A DNA stretch of 64,000 nucleotides from JADJOY01 sp016713535 [NCBI: Deltaproteobacteria bacterium] (GCA_016713535.1 JADJOY010000035.1:57047-121046); one strand, 5' to 3'. Positions 9,948 through 21,301 are shown, counted from the first letter of the stretch. Numbers and translations: made by a program. Notes: generated by a model from the sequence alone, not told the origin.

Positions 9948-11690
9948 TCACTCGTCGTTGCCCGAGTCGCTGCTGCCGCTCGATGCCCGCTCGAACGCGG
10001 CGGCCATCGCGGTGGGCGGCGGGGGCTGCGCAGCACGGATGCGCTCGAGCTCCTCGCGGGTCTTCGCCGCTTCGAGGCTCTTCACGCTCAGGCCGATCTT
10101 GCGCTCGACCGGATCGAGATTGGTGATCACCGCCTCGACCACCTGACCGACGGACACGACCTTGGCGATGCTCTCCGAGCGATCGACGCCGAGCTCGGAG
10201 ACGTGGATGAGACCCTCGACTCCCTCCTCGATCTCGACGAAGACGCCGAAGTCGGTGATCCCCGTGACGGGACCCGACACCGCCGAGCCGATCGAGTACT
10301 TGCGGGGAATCTCGGTCCAGGGATCCGGCTCGAGCTGCTTGATACCGAGCGAGAAGCGCTCGTTGTCGCGGTCGATGTGCAGCACGACCGCCTCGACGTC
10401 CTGGCCCTTCTGGTACACCTCGCTGGGGTGCCCGAAGCGCTTCTTGCGGGACAGGTCCGAGATGTGGACGAGACCGTCGATCCCCTCGTCGAGCCCGATG
10501 AAGATGCCGAAATCGGTGACGTTCTTGATCTTGCCGTGGATGACGGTCCCGATCGGGTAGCGCTCTTCGACCAGGTCCCACGGGTTCGGCATGATCTGCT
10601 TCAAGCCGAGCGAGATGCGCTGGTTCGCCACGTCCACGTCGAGGACCTGCGCCTCGACCTCCTGGCCAACCTCGACGATCTTCGATGGATGCTTGACCTT
10701 CTTGGTCCAGGACATCTCGGAGACGTGCACCAAGCCTTCGACGCCCTTCTCGAGCTCGACGAACGCGCCGTAGTCCGTGAGGCTGACGACCTTGCCCTTG
10801 ACCCGGGTGCCCGGCGGATACCGATCCGGAGCGGTCGTCCAGGGATCCTCCATCGTCTGCTTGTACCGAGCGACACGCGGCCACGCTCGCGGTCGAACTT
10901 GAGCACCTTGACCTTGACCTGATCGCCGACCTTGAAGACCTCGTTGGGATGGTTGACCCGTCCCCACGACATGTCCGTCACGTGCAGCAGTCCGTCGATC
11001 CCGCCGAGGTCGATGAACGCGCCGTAGTCGGTGATGTTCTTGACCACGCCGTCCATGATCTTGTTCTCTTCGATGCGCTCGAGCGTCTGGCTTCGCATCG
11101 CCTCGCGCTGGCTCTCGAGGAGCGCTCGGCGCGACACCACGATGTTGCCGCGGCGCTTGTTGAACTTGAGAACCTTTGAACTGGTAGGTCTTGCCGATCT
11201 CTTCGTCGAGGTTGCGCACCGGACGGAGGTCGACCTGCGATCCCGGGAGGAAGGCCTGGACGCCGATGTCGACGCGAAGGCCGCCCTTGATCCGGGCGAC
11301 GATCTTCCCGGGGACCGGCTCACCCTTGTCGAAGGCGTCGCTGATGCGGTCCCACACGCGAAGCTGGTCGGCCTTCTCCTTCGAGAGGACCACCAGGCCG
11401 TCTTCGTCCTCGGCGGCCTCGAGGTAGACCTCGACCTTGTCGCCGGGATTGACCGTCAGATTGCCGTCGTGATCGAGGAACTCGTCGATCGGGATCAGCC
11501 CCTCCGACTTGTGTCCGACGTCGACGAGCACGTGGTCCTTCAGGATCTGCAAGACCCGACCGACCACGACCTCTTCTTCTTGAACGGCCTTCTCGCTCTG
11601 CGAGAAAAGCGCCTCGAAGCTGTCCTCGTCGACTCCACTCATGATGCTGGCGTTTTGAGCCGACGACGGCTTCTGCTGTTCCACTACCAT
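9948..11690 (-). CDS. rpsA: 30S ribosomal protein S1, six S1 domains (two compensating frameshifts)
   Basis: S1 binds mRNA on the 30S subunit and helps initiation on structured or weak-leader messages. About 580 residues with six tandem S1 (OB-fold) repeats, recognisable by GxVxxIxDYGAFVxL and GLVHxSExS patterns (for example [18 protein letters not shown] and [18 protein letters not shown]). The frame is lost between about 11176 and 10866: an extra A in the coding-strand AAA run (11175-11177) and a second indel near 10866 bracket a stretch whose correct frame reads [14 protein letters not shown] and [12 protein letters not shown]. An essential gene would not carry this, so it is read as sequence error. 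ATG at 11690 is preceded by AGGAGGTGGG, an excellent ribosome-binding site; an upstream extension is not needed. Confidence 0.93.
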   Translation of the reverse strand: MVVEQQKPSSAQNASIMSGVDEDSFEALFSQSEKAVQEEEVVVGRVLQILKDHVLVDVGHKSEGLIPIDEFLDHDGNLTVNPGDKVEVYLEAAEDEDGLVVLSKEKADQLRVWDRISDAFDKGEPVPGKIVARIKGGLRVDIGVQAFLPGSQVDLRPVRNLDEEIGKTYQFKGSQVQQAPRQHRGVAPSAPREPARGDAKPDARAHRREQDHGRRGQEHHRLRRVHRPRRDRRTAARDGHVVGTGQPSQRGLQGRRSGQGQGAQVRPRAWPRVARYKQTMEDPWTTAPDRYPPGTRVKGKVVSLTDYGAFVELEKGVEGLVHVSEMSWTKKVKHPSKIVEVGQEVEAQVLDVDVANQRISLGLKQIMPNPWDLVEERYPIGTVIHGKIKNVTDFGIFIGLDEGIDGLVHISDLSRKKRFGHPSEVYQKGQDVEAVVLHIDRDNERFSLGIKQLEPDPWTEIPRKYSIGSAVSGPVTGITDFGVFVEIEEGVEGLIHVSELGVDRSESIAKVVSVGQVVEAVITNLDPVERKIGLSVKSLEAAKTREELERIRAAQPPPPTAMAAAFERASSGSSDSGNDE

Positions 11691-11753
11691 CCCACCTCCT
11701 GGGTGCGCTGCGGCGAATTTCCGAAGAATCGACAATAGATAGCGAGTTCCGAC

Positions 11754-11782
11754 TTCAAAGGCAAGATGACTCGCCGTGTCAA
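11754..11782 (-). promoter_or_regulatory. Candidate sigma-70-type promoter for rpsA
   Basis: On the minus strand a consensus -35 TTGACA (11777-11782) lies 17 bp from a weak -10 TTTGAA (11754-11759). A second possible -10, TATTGT, lies at 11732-11737. The -35 overlaps the cmk stop codon, so rpsA could be transcribed independently of cmk. The strength of the -10 is the weak point. Confidence 0.4.
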
Positions 11783-12462
11783 GAATCCGTGAAGCGGCGG
11801 ACCAGCTCGATCGCCCTCGCGAGCACGGTGTCCGCGTCGAGCCGGGTCGAATCGAAGTGAACGGCGTCGGGCGCCGGTCGCAGTGGCGCCTCGGAGCGCG
11901 TCGAGTCCTGACGATCGCGCTCGATCATCGCGGCGAGCGTCGCGCGAGGATCTTCGGGCGTCCCGCGCTCGGCGAGCTCCGCGGTGCGCCGTCGCGCACG
12001 CTCGTCGACCTCGGCGTCGAGATAGATCTTCACCTCGGCGTCCGGGAACACCACCGTGCCGATGTCGCGCCCGTCGAGCACCACGCCGCCTTCACAGCCC
12101 ATCGCGCGCTGCATCTCGACGAGCGCCCGGCGCACGCTCGGGTTGGTCGACACGTCCGACGCCAGCCGGCTGACCTCGGGCCGCCGGATGTCGTCCGTTA
12201 CGTCGCGGCCTCCCTCGAGCACTCGCACCTGGCCGTCGCGGCGGTCGAAACGGATCGCGAGGCGGTCGCAGAGCCGTCCGAGCGCCTCGTCGTCGCGAAT
12301 CCCGACTCCCACCTCGGCCGCCCTCAAGCCCACGACGCGATACATCGCGCCCGTGTCGATGTGGATGAAGCCGAGCCGAGTGGCCAGGCCTCGGGCAAGC
12401 GTGCTCTTGCCCGATCCGGAGGGTCCGTCGATCGCGACCACTGGCGCGCGACGCGTGCTCAC
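11779..12462 (-). CDS. cmk: Cytidylate kinase
   Basis: Cmk phosphorylates CMP/dCMP with ATP. With GTG at 12462 the protein has 227 residues, the normal size. The P-loop AIDGPSGSGKSTLARGLA lies at about residues 9-26. It is followed by the family motifs FIHIDTGAMYRVVGL, the DVTDDIR element and VVLDGRDIGTVVFPDAEVK, then an Arg-rich lid region ending SEAPLRPAPDA. A longer open frame (to 12597) overlaps the epimerase gene and adds residues unlike the family, so I prefer the GTG, which has GGAG five bases upstream. It precedes rpsA, a widespread order. The gap to rpsA holds a candidate promoter. Confidence 0.92.
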   Translation of the reverse strand: MSTRRAPVVAIDGPSGSGKSTLARGLATRLGFIHIDTGAMYRVVGLRAAEVGVGIRDDEALGRLCDRLAIRFDRRDGQVRVLEGGRDVTDDIRRPEVSRLASDVSTNPSVRRALVEMQRAMGCEGGVVLDGRDIGTVVFPDAEVKIYLDAEVDERARRRTAELAERGTPEDPRATLAAMIERDRQDSTRSEAPLRPAPDAVHFDSTRLDADTVLARAIELVRRFTDS

Positions 12463-12499
12463 CGATTCTCCGGACCGCGTACGGATCGAGCCGAGAGCC

Positions 12500-13456
12500 T
12501 CACGCGCCACGCATCCCGTACAGCGCGGCCACCCAATCTCGCTCTCGGGCCAGTCCGTCGCGGAGCGACACCAGAGGGCGGTAGTCGATGAGCTCACGCG
12601 CGCGGGTGGTGTCCGCCACGGTGTCCTTCATGTCGCCGTGCTGCACCTCCAGATAACGAACACGCACGGGCCTTCCCACGAGCTCCTCGACCATTGCCAA
12701 GACCTCGCGGACGGACACCCGCGATCCGCCACCGATGTTGAGGACCGCGCCCGGTGGTGCGGAGGCGGCGGCGCGCACGTTCGCCTCCACGGCGTCGGAG
12801 ACGTAGGTGAAGTCACGGGTCTGCGTTCCGTCTCCATAGACGCTGATCTCTTCACCCGCCAGCGCTGCCTTGAAGAACTTGTGGAACGCCATGTCAGGCC
12901 GCTGCCGCGGACCGTAGACGGTGAAGTAGCGGAGGCTCGCCGTCGGAACTCCGAAGTTCTTGGTGTAGAGGACGGCCAGATGCTCCGCGGCGAGCTTGGT
13001 CACCCCGTACGGCGAGAGCGGGTGGGTCGGATGATCCTCGAGCATCGGGAGCGTCGCGGCGTCGCCATAGACCGACGACGACGAGGCGTACACGAGCTTC
13101 TTCAGACGGTCCGCGCTCTTGGCGGCCTCGAGCAAGCGCTGCGTCGCGTCGATGTTGAGCCGGGTGTAGATCCGGAAACTGTCACCCCAGCTCGCTCTCA
13201 CTCCGGCCTGCGCAGCTTGATGAAAGACCCAGTCGACACCGGCGAGAAGAGCCTTCGGGTCGAGGGTGTTGAGATCGACTTCGACGAACGTGAAGCGAGG
13301 CTCGGCGCGGAGTCGCTCGAGGTTCCGCTCCTTGATGGAGCGCGCGTAGTAGTCAATGAAGCAGTCGCCTCCCACCACGTCGTGGCCATCCGCCGTCAGT
13401 CGTTCGGAGAGATGAGAGCCGATGAATCCTGCGGCTCCAGTCACGAGTGCGCGCAC
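12500..13456 (-). CDS. NAD-dependent nucleotide-sugar epimerase (UDP-glucuronate 4-epimerase-like)
   Basis: A 318-residue extended short-chain dehydrogenase. The NAD motif TGAAGFIGSHL is at residues 6-16. The substrate-side motifs are KLVYASSSSVYGD and the catalytic YGVTKLAAEH (Tyr-x-x-x-Lys). TVYGPRQRPDMAFHKF and FTYVSDAV are typical of the UDP-glucuronate epimerase/GalE branch. It probably interconverts a UDP-hexose or UDP-hexuronate for cell-surface polysaccharide; exact substrate is not decidable by eye. The start is GTG at 13456 with AGGAG seven bases upstream. It lies 37 bp before cmk and may be cotranscribed. A second, related epimerase is at 62949-63896. Confidence 0.87.
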   Translation of the reverse strand: MRALVTGAAGFIGSHLSERLTADGHDVVGGDCFIDYYARSIKERNLERLRAEPRFTFVEVDLNTLDPKALLAGVDWVFHQAAQAGVRASWGDSFRIYTRLNIDATQRLLEAAKSADRLKKLVYASSSSVYGDAATLPMLEDHPTHPLSPYGVTKLAAEHLAVLYTKNFGVPTASLRYFTVYGPRQRPDMAFHKFFKAALAGEEISVYGDGTQTRDFTYVSDAVEANVRAAASAPPGAVLNIGGGSRVSVREVLAMVEELVGRPVRVRYLEVQHGDMKDTVADTTRARELIDYRPLVSLRDGLARERDWVAALYGMRGA

Positions 13457-13535
13457 GTTGTCGCTCCTCCTGCTCTTCGTCTTGCTCTTCGGCGACCCAG
13501 GCTCGAGACCCGCGCCGACCAGGACCGGTCCGAGG

Positions 13536-14322
13536 TCATGCCATCGCGCGATTCACGATCGGCCCCATGCCAGACGGAATCACGCCGAGCGCGGGCAGGA
13601 GGCCTCGAAGAAGCTCGCGCATGCGCTGCCGGGATCCGTCTGCGTTCTCCGAGGTTTCCCGGTGAAGGATCGGAACGAGGTCGGGTCGGCCAGCCAGCGC
13701 ATCGGGATAGGCGTCGACCCAGCGCCCCACCATCCAGCCGGTGACCTCGGGCTGAAACCCGAAACCATACACGTTCTCGCCCACTCGGAACGCCTGGCAC
13801 CGCTGAGAATCGACTGCTGCGAGGGTGACCGCGCCTTCAGGAACGACGAGCTCGTGCCGATGCCAGTGAAAGCCGGGAAACGAGGCGGGTAGTCCCGCCA
13901 GCGCCCGGTCCGCGCGGCCATCCGCCGTGAGCTCGATCGGGTGCCACCCCACGAGCGCCTGCGGTCGCTGGCGCGGCGCCACACCACGAGCGGCGAGCAG
14001 CAACTCCGCGCCGGAGCCGACGGCGATGGTCGGAAAATCTCGCTTGACTGCGGCATCCACCAACTCGGCCAACGATGCGTCGACGGTGCCCTCGCCGGCG
14101 GACCGGGGGAGAATGCGTCGCCGAGAACCACCAACATGGACCAGTCATCGAGTCTGGTCGGGAGCACGTCCCCGCGTGAAGCCGACTACACCGCCACGGC
14201 AGCCCGCACTCACCGAGGATCTCGGCAAACGCACCCGGTCCCTCGGGCGAGCGACGCTGGATGAAGAGAACGGGTCTCCGCCCGGAGTTGTCGGCGCGAC
14301 TGTTGCCGGAAGAGGACGACAT
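13536..14322 (-). CDS. Class I glutamine amidotransferase-like protein lacking catalytic residues (two apparent frameshifts)
   Basis: About 262 residues when three frames are joined (breaks near 14160-14185 and at the G run 14105-14109). The fold pattern is that of GMP-synthase-like class I amidotransferases: RRPVLFIQRRSPEGPGAF at the start, DDWSMLVVLGD, then PTIAVGSGAELLLAARG where the nucleophile elbow (G-x-C-x-G-x-Q) should be, and FGFQPEVT where the catalytic His-Pro-Glu should be. The nucleophile Cys is Gly and the catalytic His is Gln, so glutamine hydrolysis is not expected. Both sites lie inside well-read stretches, not at the frame breaks. Function unknown; a regulatory or ligand-binding role is possible. 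The start ATG 14322 is tentative, with no clear ribosome-binding site. The gene is divergent from lon. Confidence 0.6.
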
Positions 14323-14594
14323 CGCGAGGGGCGTGAGAGCGCGTGGGGGCCGGGGAGCGCCAGCCGCGACACGACCGACGTGGAGCCGCGCAATGGTGCT
14401 ACGAAACCCGAGCCCGTGTCTACCGACCGGCGCGACGACACGAGCCTTCGACGCACCGCACCATCCAAGTGCTCGAATCGACGCCGCTTTCACCTCACCC
14501 ACCACTCCGACCGCCGTTGCTTGCAGGTCCCCGAAAAGTGGCTAAGTTGGCTCGGCTTCGGGTCGCCGCTTGAGGCGCACCCAAGGGAGGACTC

Positions 14595-17000
<2,406 letters not shown>

Positions 17001-17024
17001 ATCACGCTAGCATCCGGAGATAAC

Positions 17025-17054
17025 TGGACAAGCCCACGCGCGCTGCCGTAGAGT
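17025..17054 (+). promoter_or_regulatory. Candidate promoter for the Flp pilin gene
   Basis: TGGACA (17025-17030, five of six to TTGACA) and TAGAGT (17049-17054, four of six to TATAAT) are separated by 18 bp. They lie between the lon stop and the pilin ATG, giving a short leader with AAGGAG at 17079-17084. Confidence 0.45.
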
Positions 17055-17091
17055 GCGCGCACTTCGACGACACTTCTCAAGGAGCGCAAGG

Positions 17092-17280
17092 ATGCGAGGT
17101 TTTCTTCGTCGGCTGATCGCGGAAGACGATGGCCAGACCATGATCGAGTACGCCTTGCTGGCGGGGATCATCGCCGTCGCGGCGATCACGATCCTGTCGA
17201 CGCTCCGCGGCAGTATCGTCGAAGTGTTCGGCACCGTGAACGACGCGCTCACCGGTGCGCAGGTCGGCGACGCCGGCTGA
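17092..17280 (+). CDS. Flp/Fap-type pilin subunit, stand-alone
   Basis: A 62-residue prepilin. A short basic leader (MRGFLRRLIAEDDGQ) is followed by the Flp signature TMIEYALLAGIIAVAAITIL, in which a Glu five residues into the mature helix and a Tyr next to it are diagnostic. The hydrophobic helix would pack into the pilus core after cleavage by a TadV-type prepilin peptidase. The start at 17092 is set by AAGGAG seven bases upstream; an in-frame start at 17053 is less likely. No tad assembly genes or peptidase lie in the window, so the assembly machinery must be elsewhere or the pilin is an orphan. It has its own candidate promoter and an intrinsic terminator, so it is probably monocistronic and strongly expressed. 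Confidence 0.88.
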   Translation: MRGFLRRLIAEDDGQTMIEYALLAGIIAVAAITILSTLRGSIVEVFGTVNDALTGAQVGDAG

Positions 17281-17339
17281 CACCTCACGAGCCCGCGGGA
17301 CCGACCGGTATAGCCGGAACCTCCCGCTACGCCGTACGG

Positions 17340-17372
17340 CGCCCACTGCCTCGATCGAGGCGGTGGGCGTTT
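17340..17372 (+). terminator. Intrinsic terminator after the pilin gene
   Basis: CGCCCAC-T-GCCTC (17340-17352) pairs with GAGGC-G-GTGGGCG (17357-17369) around a GATC loop. This gives a 13-bp stem with one G-T wobble, followed by TTT (17370-17372). It fits rho-independent termination of the plus-strand pilin message. Confidence 0.7.
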
Positions 17373-17428
17373 CTCGTTACGGCGGTGAGGAGCCGCAGCG
17401 GCGCGCTCACGCTGCGTCGGTCGCAGGC

Positions 17429-17830
17429 TCAGACGGGATCGGACGAATCGTCGTCCGCATGCTCATCGGCACCGTCGTCGAGGACATCCTCATCGGTCAG
17501 ATCGTCATCGTCCATCTCGTCACCACCCTCACCATTCGCGGTGAGCTCGCTGGTGCGACCGTCGACGCGCTCCTTGAGCTCCTTCCCCACCTTGAAAAAG
17601 GGAAGTCGCTTGGCCGGGACCTGGACTTGTTCGCCGGTCTTCGGGTTACGCCCGATGTACGGGTCATAGGTCTTGACGATCAGACTACCGAACCCCCGGA
17701 TCTCGATCCGCTCGCCGCGGCGAAGCGCGTCCGTCATGCCATCGAGCACGAGGTTGACGACGAGGTCGGCCTCCTTCTGCGTCATCTTGCGGCGTTCGGC
17801 CAACGCTTCGATCAGGTCCGATTTGTTCAT
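17429..17830 (-). CDS. IHF/HU-family DNA-binding protein with acidic C-terminal tail
   Basis: A nucleoid protein that bends DNA. ATG at 17830 gives 133 residues. The first ~95 are a canonical HU/IHF fold: MNKSDLIEALAER, then GERIEIRGFGSLIV and the minor-groove arm with the signature GRNPKTGEQVQVPAK, ending RLPFFKVGKELKERV. IHF-beta-like spacing is suggested, but HU cannot be excluded. The last ~35 residues are unusual for the family: a tail dominated by Asp and Glu (EMDDDDLTDEDVLDD and onward). A GGGAG motif lies eight bases before the ATG. Its own promoter is at 17899-17927. The gene is convergent with the pilin gene. Confidence 0.9.
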   Translation of the reverse strand: MNKSDLIEALAERRKMTQKEADLVVNLVLDGMTDALRRGERIEIRGFGSLIVKTYDPYIGRNPKTGEQVQVPAKRLPFFKVGKELKERVDGRTSELTANGEGGDEMDDDDLTDEDVLDDGADEHADDDSSDPV

Positions 17831-17898
17831 GGCTCGGGCTCCCAAGCGCTGTTCGGCTCCCGCTCGAGTGAAACACCCGTCCGGGTCCGGGCTCGAGG

Positions 17899-17927
17899 AT
17901 GCTATCGACGCCCTGGGGTGAAGTCAA
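17899..17927 (-). promoter_or_regulatory. Sigma-70-type promoter for the IHF/HU gene
   Basis: On the minus strand TTGACT (17922-17927, five of six) and TAGCAT (17899-17904, four of six) are separated by exactly 17 bp. Immediately upstream is an AT-rich stretch (AATTTATT on the coding strand) that stands out in this GC-rich sequence and could act as an UP element. Confidence 0.6.
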
Positions 17928-18065
17928 GGAATAAATTGACGTTTTTGCGTTGCGAGCGCGCTCACTGGAACGTCGCGCGGGCACGGTTCATCGTGATATA
18001 CCCTCGGACCCGCCGCCCCCGCACCAGCGGCATTCCGATCGGTGCACCCGCGTGAAGGAGGGCCG

Positions 18066-18797
18066 ATGCCTGAAGAGCTGATGATCCGCTGCGAAGACTG
18101 TGGATTGGTCTTCAACAAGATCACGTATCCAGAGTGCCCCCGATGTCGCCATCTCCGACGGAAGGCCTCCGACATCCTTCCAGGCGTCGGCGGGCGGGTC
18201 GAAGGCGGCGGTACCGGCGCGGGCGCAGCGATGGCGCAGGCGTTCCTCGGCTGGGCGCTGCCGTTGATCCTCGCCTTCCTCGCGGGCGGCGCGTCCTTCA
18301 TGATCGGCGTCAACCTGTCCGCCGGCTTGCCGTGGAACGAAGCGCCGTTGGCCGTGTTCCGCGTGCCCCAGCCGTACGTCGTGTGGAAGAAGGTGGCGAC
18401 TCCAGGCCCGACCGAAACGCCGGGCTCGGCACCCGCGCCCGCGCCGGCGGCCCAAGCTACGGCGGGAGGCGACGTGCTCGCGATGGACGCACTCGCCAAG
18501 GGACTCGACGAATCGAACCGCGTTTCGTTCGATGGCACGATCCGGAACGTCTCGAACGTCGCCATCGAATCGGCGCGCATCACCGTCGCCGGGTTCGACG
18601 CGACCGGGACGGAGCTCCAATCGGACTGGATGATGCTAGCTCCGACCAAGCTCGAACCAGGGGAGAGCGGTAAGTTCCGCCTCAAGGTCGTGAACCACCC
18701 TTCGATCGAGCAGTACGTGTTCAAGGCCACGTGGACGCAGCCGGTCGAGAAGCAACTCAGAGTGCTCTCGACGATCGCGCCGCCTGCCGCGCAATGA
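18066..18797 (+). CDS. Zinc-ribbon, single-pass membrane protein with C-terminal FxLYD-like domain
   Basis: A 243-residue protein. The N-terminus has a zinc ribbon (CEDCGLVFNKITYPECPRC, two Cys-x-x-Cys knuckles). One transmembrane helix follows at about 60-82 (FLGWALPLILAFLAGGASFM), then an Ala/Pro-rich linker, then an extracytoplasmic beta-rich domain of about 110 residues with GTIRNVSNVAIESARITV and LEPGESGKFRLKV. The latter pattern is that of FxLYD/DUF3426-type domains found in envelope proteins. The function is unknown. ATG 18066 follows AAGGAGGG closely and is a clear start. The tRNA-Arg gene begins 55 bp downstream. Confidence 0.65.
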   Translation: MPEELMIRCEDCGLVFNKITYPECPRCRHLRRKASDILPGVGGRVEGGGTGAGAAMAQAFLGWALPLILAFLAGGASFMIGVNLSAGLPWNEAPLAVFRVPQPYVVWKKVATPGPTETPGSAPAPAPAAQATAGGDVLAMDALAKGLDESNRVSFDGTIRNVSNVAIESARITVAGFDATGTELQSDWMMLAPTKLEPGESGKFRLKVVNHPSIEQYVFKATWTQPVEKQLRVLSTIAPPAAQ

Positions 18798-18852
18798 GTC
18801 TCGCCGGCGCCTTGACGCACGAATTCGAGGCGCCGTAGCTTCCGGTTACTTG

Positions 18853-18926
18853 GCCCCCGTAGCTCAGGTGGATAGAGCGAGGGATTCCTAATCCCTAGGC
18901 CGGACGTTCGAGTCGTCTCGGGGGCA
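18853..18926 (+). tRNA. tRNA-Arg, anticodon CCU
   Basis: A full cloverleaf of 74 nt. The acceptor GCCCCCG pairs with CGGGGGC (18919-18925), the D-arm is GCTC/GAGC, the anticodon stem is AGGGA/TCCCT around the loop TTCCTAA (anticodon CCT), and the T-arm is GGACG-TTCGAGT-CGTCT. The discriminator A is at 18926. The following bases are CCCA, so an exact CCA end is not encoded in the usual position. The tRNA decodes AGG. Confidence 0.93.
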
Positions 18927-18981
18927 CCCATCCGCGATCCAGAGTGACGCCGGCGTCCGGCCGGCGGTGCTGCCATCCCCC

Positions 18982-19842
18982 ATGCACCCGAGCGACGACG
19001 AGTCCCCGATCGACCCACGACGGGAGCTCGCCGCGCTCGCGTCGTTGGTTCGCGGTCAGCTCGAGTTGCTCGGCGAGGCTGGCGTCGCGACCATCCCGGG
19101 CGCGACGGCGCCACGCCGGGTGCCGATCGGCGTCCCGGAGGAGAAGCTCCGGCCCACGCCGACCGTGGCGCCAGCCACCGCGGGTGGCGACGCTGCGGCG
19201 CCAACCCTTGCCGCCTCCGCGCCACAGGTCGGCGACCGGCCGCGCGGCCCGGCGGCACTCGAGGCCGTGCGCCTCGACCTCGGGGATTGCACCCGCTGCA
19301 AGCTCCACACTCACCGCACCAAGCTGGTGTTCGGCGTCGGCAATCCCGAGGCGGAGATCCTGTTCGTCGGTGAGGGGCCGGGCGAGGACGAGGACAAGCG
19401 CGGCGAGCCGTTCGTCGGGCGCGCCGGGCAGCTCCTCACCCGTATCATCGAGGACGGGATGGGCCTCGAGCGCTCGGACGTCTACATCTGCAACATCGTG
19501 AAGTGTCGTCCGCCGCAGAACCGCGAGCCCGAGCGTGACGAGATCGCGACCTGTCTGCCGTTCCTCGAGCGACAGATCGCGGCGGTCGCCCCCAAGGTGA
19601 TCGTGAGCCTCGGTCGCCCGAGCACGTCGACGCTGCTGGGAAGGCACGTGGCGATCACCGCGCTGCGCGGAAAGTGGCAGGAGTACCGTGGCATTCCGCT
19701 CATGCCGACCTACCACCCGGCGTACGTGCTGCGGCAGTACACCGCAGACGTCCGGCGCCACGTCTGGGAGGACATGAAGGAAGTGCTGCGTCGTATCGGC
19801 CGGGAGGCGCCGGCACCTCGCCGCGCGCCGAGCGGCGAATGA
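18982..19842 (+). CDS. Uracil-DNA glycosylase, family 4 (iron-sulfur type)
   Basis: Removes uracil from DNA after cytosine deamination. About 286 residues. A poorly conserved N-terminal extension of ~85 residues precedes the catalytic core. The core has [18 protein letters not shown] (first two cluster cysteines), [22 protein letters not shown] holding the GEGPG-type motif A of family 4, a Cys in [16 protein letters not shown] and one in EIATCLPFL to complete the 4Fe-4S set, and the C-terminal motif [13 protein letters not shown] at 18982 is preferred over an upstream GTG at 18967. The GH4 gene starts 22 bp downstream and may share the transcript. Confidence 0.9.
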   Translation: MHPSDDESPIDPRRELAALASLVRGQLELLGEAGVATIPGATAPRRVPIGVPEEKLRPTPTVAPATAGGDAAAPTLAASAPQVGDRPRGPAALEAVRLDLGDCTRCKLHTHRTKLVFGVGNPEAEILFVGEGPGEDEDKRGEPFVGRAGQLLTRIIEDGMGLERSDVYICNIVKCRPPQNREPERDEIATCLPFLERQIAAVAPKVIVSLGRPSTSTLLGRHVAITALRGKWQEYRGIPLMPTYHPAYVLRQYTADVRRHVWEDMKEVLRRIGREAPAPRRAPSGE

Positions 19843-19864
19843 CGCCACCGGCCTCGGCGGCCCC

Positions 19865-21223
19865 GTGAAGATCACGCTCGTCGGCGGCGGCGGCAGCCGG
19901 GCTCCACTCTTCGTTCAAGCCATCGCCGGACGCGGTGCCTCCCCTCGGGTCGACCGGCTGACGCTGTTCGACTCGGACCCCGATCGACTGCGCACCCTCG
20001 GCGGGCTCGCTGCCGCAGTCGCGAGCCGGCGCGGCGCCAGATTCCAAGTCGAGCTCACGTCGTCGCTCGACGCGGCTCTCGATGGCGCGAGCTTCGTGGT
20101 GACGTCGATCCGCGCCGGTGGAGATGCGGCGCGGGCGCGATACGAGCGGATCGCTCGCGACGTGGGAGTGATCGGTCAGGAAACCGTCGGCGCCGGTGGT
20201 TTCGCGCTCGCGACCTGGAACGGTCCCGCGCTGCTCGATCTCGCGCGACGGGTCGAGTTGCGCGCGAGCACGGCCCACGTGCTCCATTTCACCAACCCCG
20301 CGGGCCTGGTGGCCCAGCTCCTCCTCGACGCCGGCTTCCGGCGCCACGTCGGCATCTGCGACACGCCTTCCGACCTGGTCCGGCGCACGGCGCGTCACCT
20401 GCGACGAGATCCGCGCTCGCTCCGGCCCACCGTGGTGGGTCTCAACCACCTGAGCTGGCTGCAGCGCCTCGAGGACGTGGAGGGCACCGACCACCTACCG
20501 GCGCTGCTGCGCGATGACGCCTTCATGCACTCGGTAGGGCAGCCGTTCGAGCCGGAGCTCGTTCGCGGCCTCGGCCTGCTACCGACCGAATACCTGCACT
20601 ACTACTACCACCGCGACGTCGTGCTCGCGCGCCAGTCGGGGCGACCGCGGACGCGGGGCGAGTACCTCGATCGTCGCGGCTGGGAGCTTCGCGCCGAACT
20701 CGATGGCATCGATACGACGGGGCGGTACGAAACCGCCTTCGATCGGGCGCTCGACGCCTACGAGCGCTATTGCGCCGATCGCGACGGGAGTTACCGGGAG
20801 GAGCTCGGCCGTGACGATCCGGCGCACTCGGCCGAAGACGCCGGTGAGGGCTACGCCGGAGTCGCTCTCGACCTCATGGCGGCGATCGGCGGCGAGCGCG
20901 ACGAGCTGGCCATCGCGTCGGTGCCGAGTTCTGGCGCCGTACCGGGGTTCGCGGCCGACGACGTGGTCGAAACCACCGTGCGCGTCCACGAGGGCGCGAT
21001 CGAACCGCAGGCGAGCTCGCCGCTGCCACCGGACGCCGCGGGCTTGATGCACGCGGTGAAGGCCTATGAACGCCTCGCTGCGCGCGCGGTTCTGGAACGA
21101 GACCGCGCGCTGGCGGCGCGGGCGCTGACCTCGCATCCGCTGGTCGGCTCTTACCGGCTGGCCGGGCAGCTCGTCACGGCCTTCCTCGAAACACACGACG
21201 ACCCGCGAGGGCCGTGGCGATGA
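19865..21223 (+). CDS. Glycoside hydrolase family 4 protein (6-phospho-glycosidase-like)
   Basis: GH4 enzymes cleave (phospho)glycosides by an NAD- and Mn-dependent redox mechanism in the cytoplasm. The 452 residues match the family size. The NAD site is at the N-terminus (KITLVGGGGSRAPLFVQAI). Family motifs follow: GQETVGAGGFALATW, FTNPAGLVAQLL, the metal-site Cys in VGICDTPSDLV and His in VVGLNHLSW, the aromatic stretch LPTEYLHYYYHRD, and YAGVALDLMAAIGG. Whether the substrate is phosphorylated cannot be decided here; no PTS genes are nearby. The start is GTG 19865 directly after uracil glycosylase. Confidence 0.85.
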   Translation: MKITLVGGGGSRAPLFVQAIAGRGASPRVDRLTLFDSDPDRLRTLGGLAAAVASRRGARFQVELTSSLDAALDGASFVVTSIRAGGDAARARYERIARDVGVIGQETVGAGGFALATWNGPALLDLARRVELRASTAHVLHFTNPAGLVAQLLLDAGFRRHVGICDTPSDLVRRTARHLRRDPRSLRPTVVGLNHLSWLQRLEDVEGTDHLPALLRDDAFMHSVGQPFEPELVRGLGLLPTEYLHYYYHRDVVLARQSGRPRTRGEYLDRRGWELRAELDGIDTTGRYETAFDRALDAYERYCADRDGSYREELGRDDPAHSAEDAGEGYAGVALDLMAAIGGERDELAIASVPSSGAVPGFAADDVVETTVRVHEGAIEPQASSPLPPDAAGLMHAVKAYERLAARAVLERDRALAARALTSHPLVGSYRLAGQLVTAFLETHDDPRGPWR

Positions 21224-21301
21224 TCGAATCGACCTCCGAGAAGGCGCCGAAACCGCCGGGAGAACACGTCTTTTCGTGCGCCGAGACGTTTTCGGAGGTG
21301 T

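Noticed and set aside
8465-10126. A 553-codon plus-strand open frame
   Set aside because: It is the antisense of the HIT and sppA genes, both clear by motif. Composition is Arg/His-rich without domain patterns.
11779-12597. A longer cmk start at 12597
   Set aside because: It overlaps the epimerase coding sequence by about 100 bp and adds non-family residues. GTG 12462 has a GGAG motif and gives normal length.
18927-18960. A terminator after tRNA-Arg
   Set aside because: There is only a short GC palindrome (GACGCCGGCGTC) and no T-run, so it is not called.
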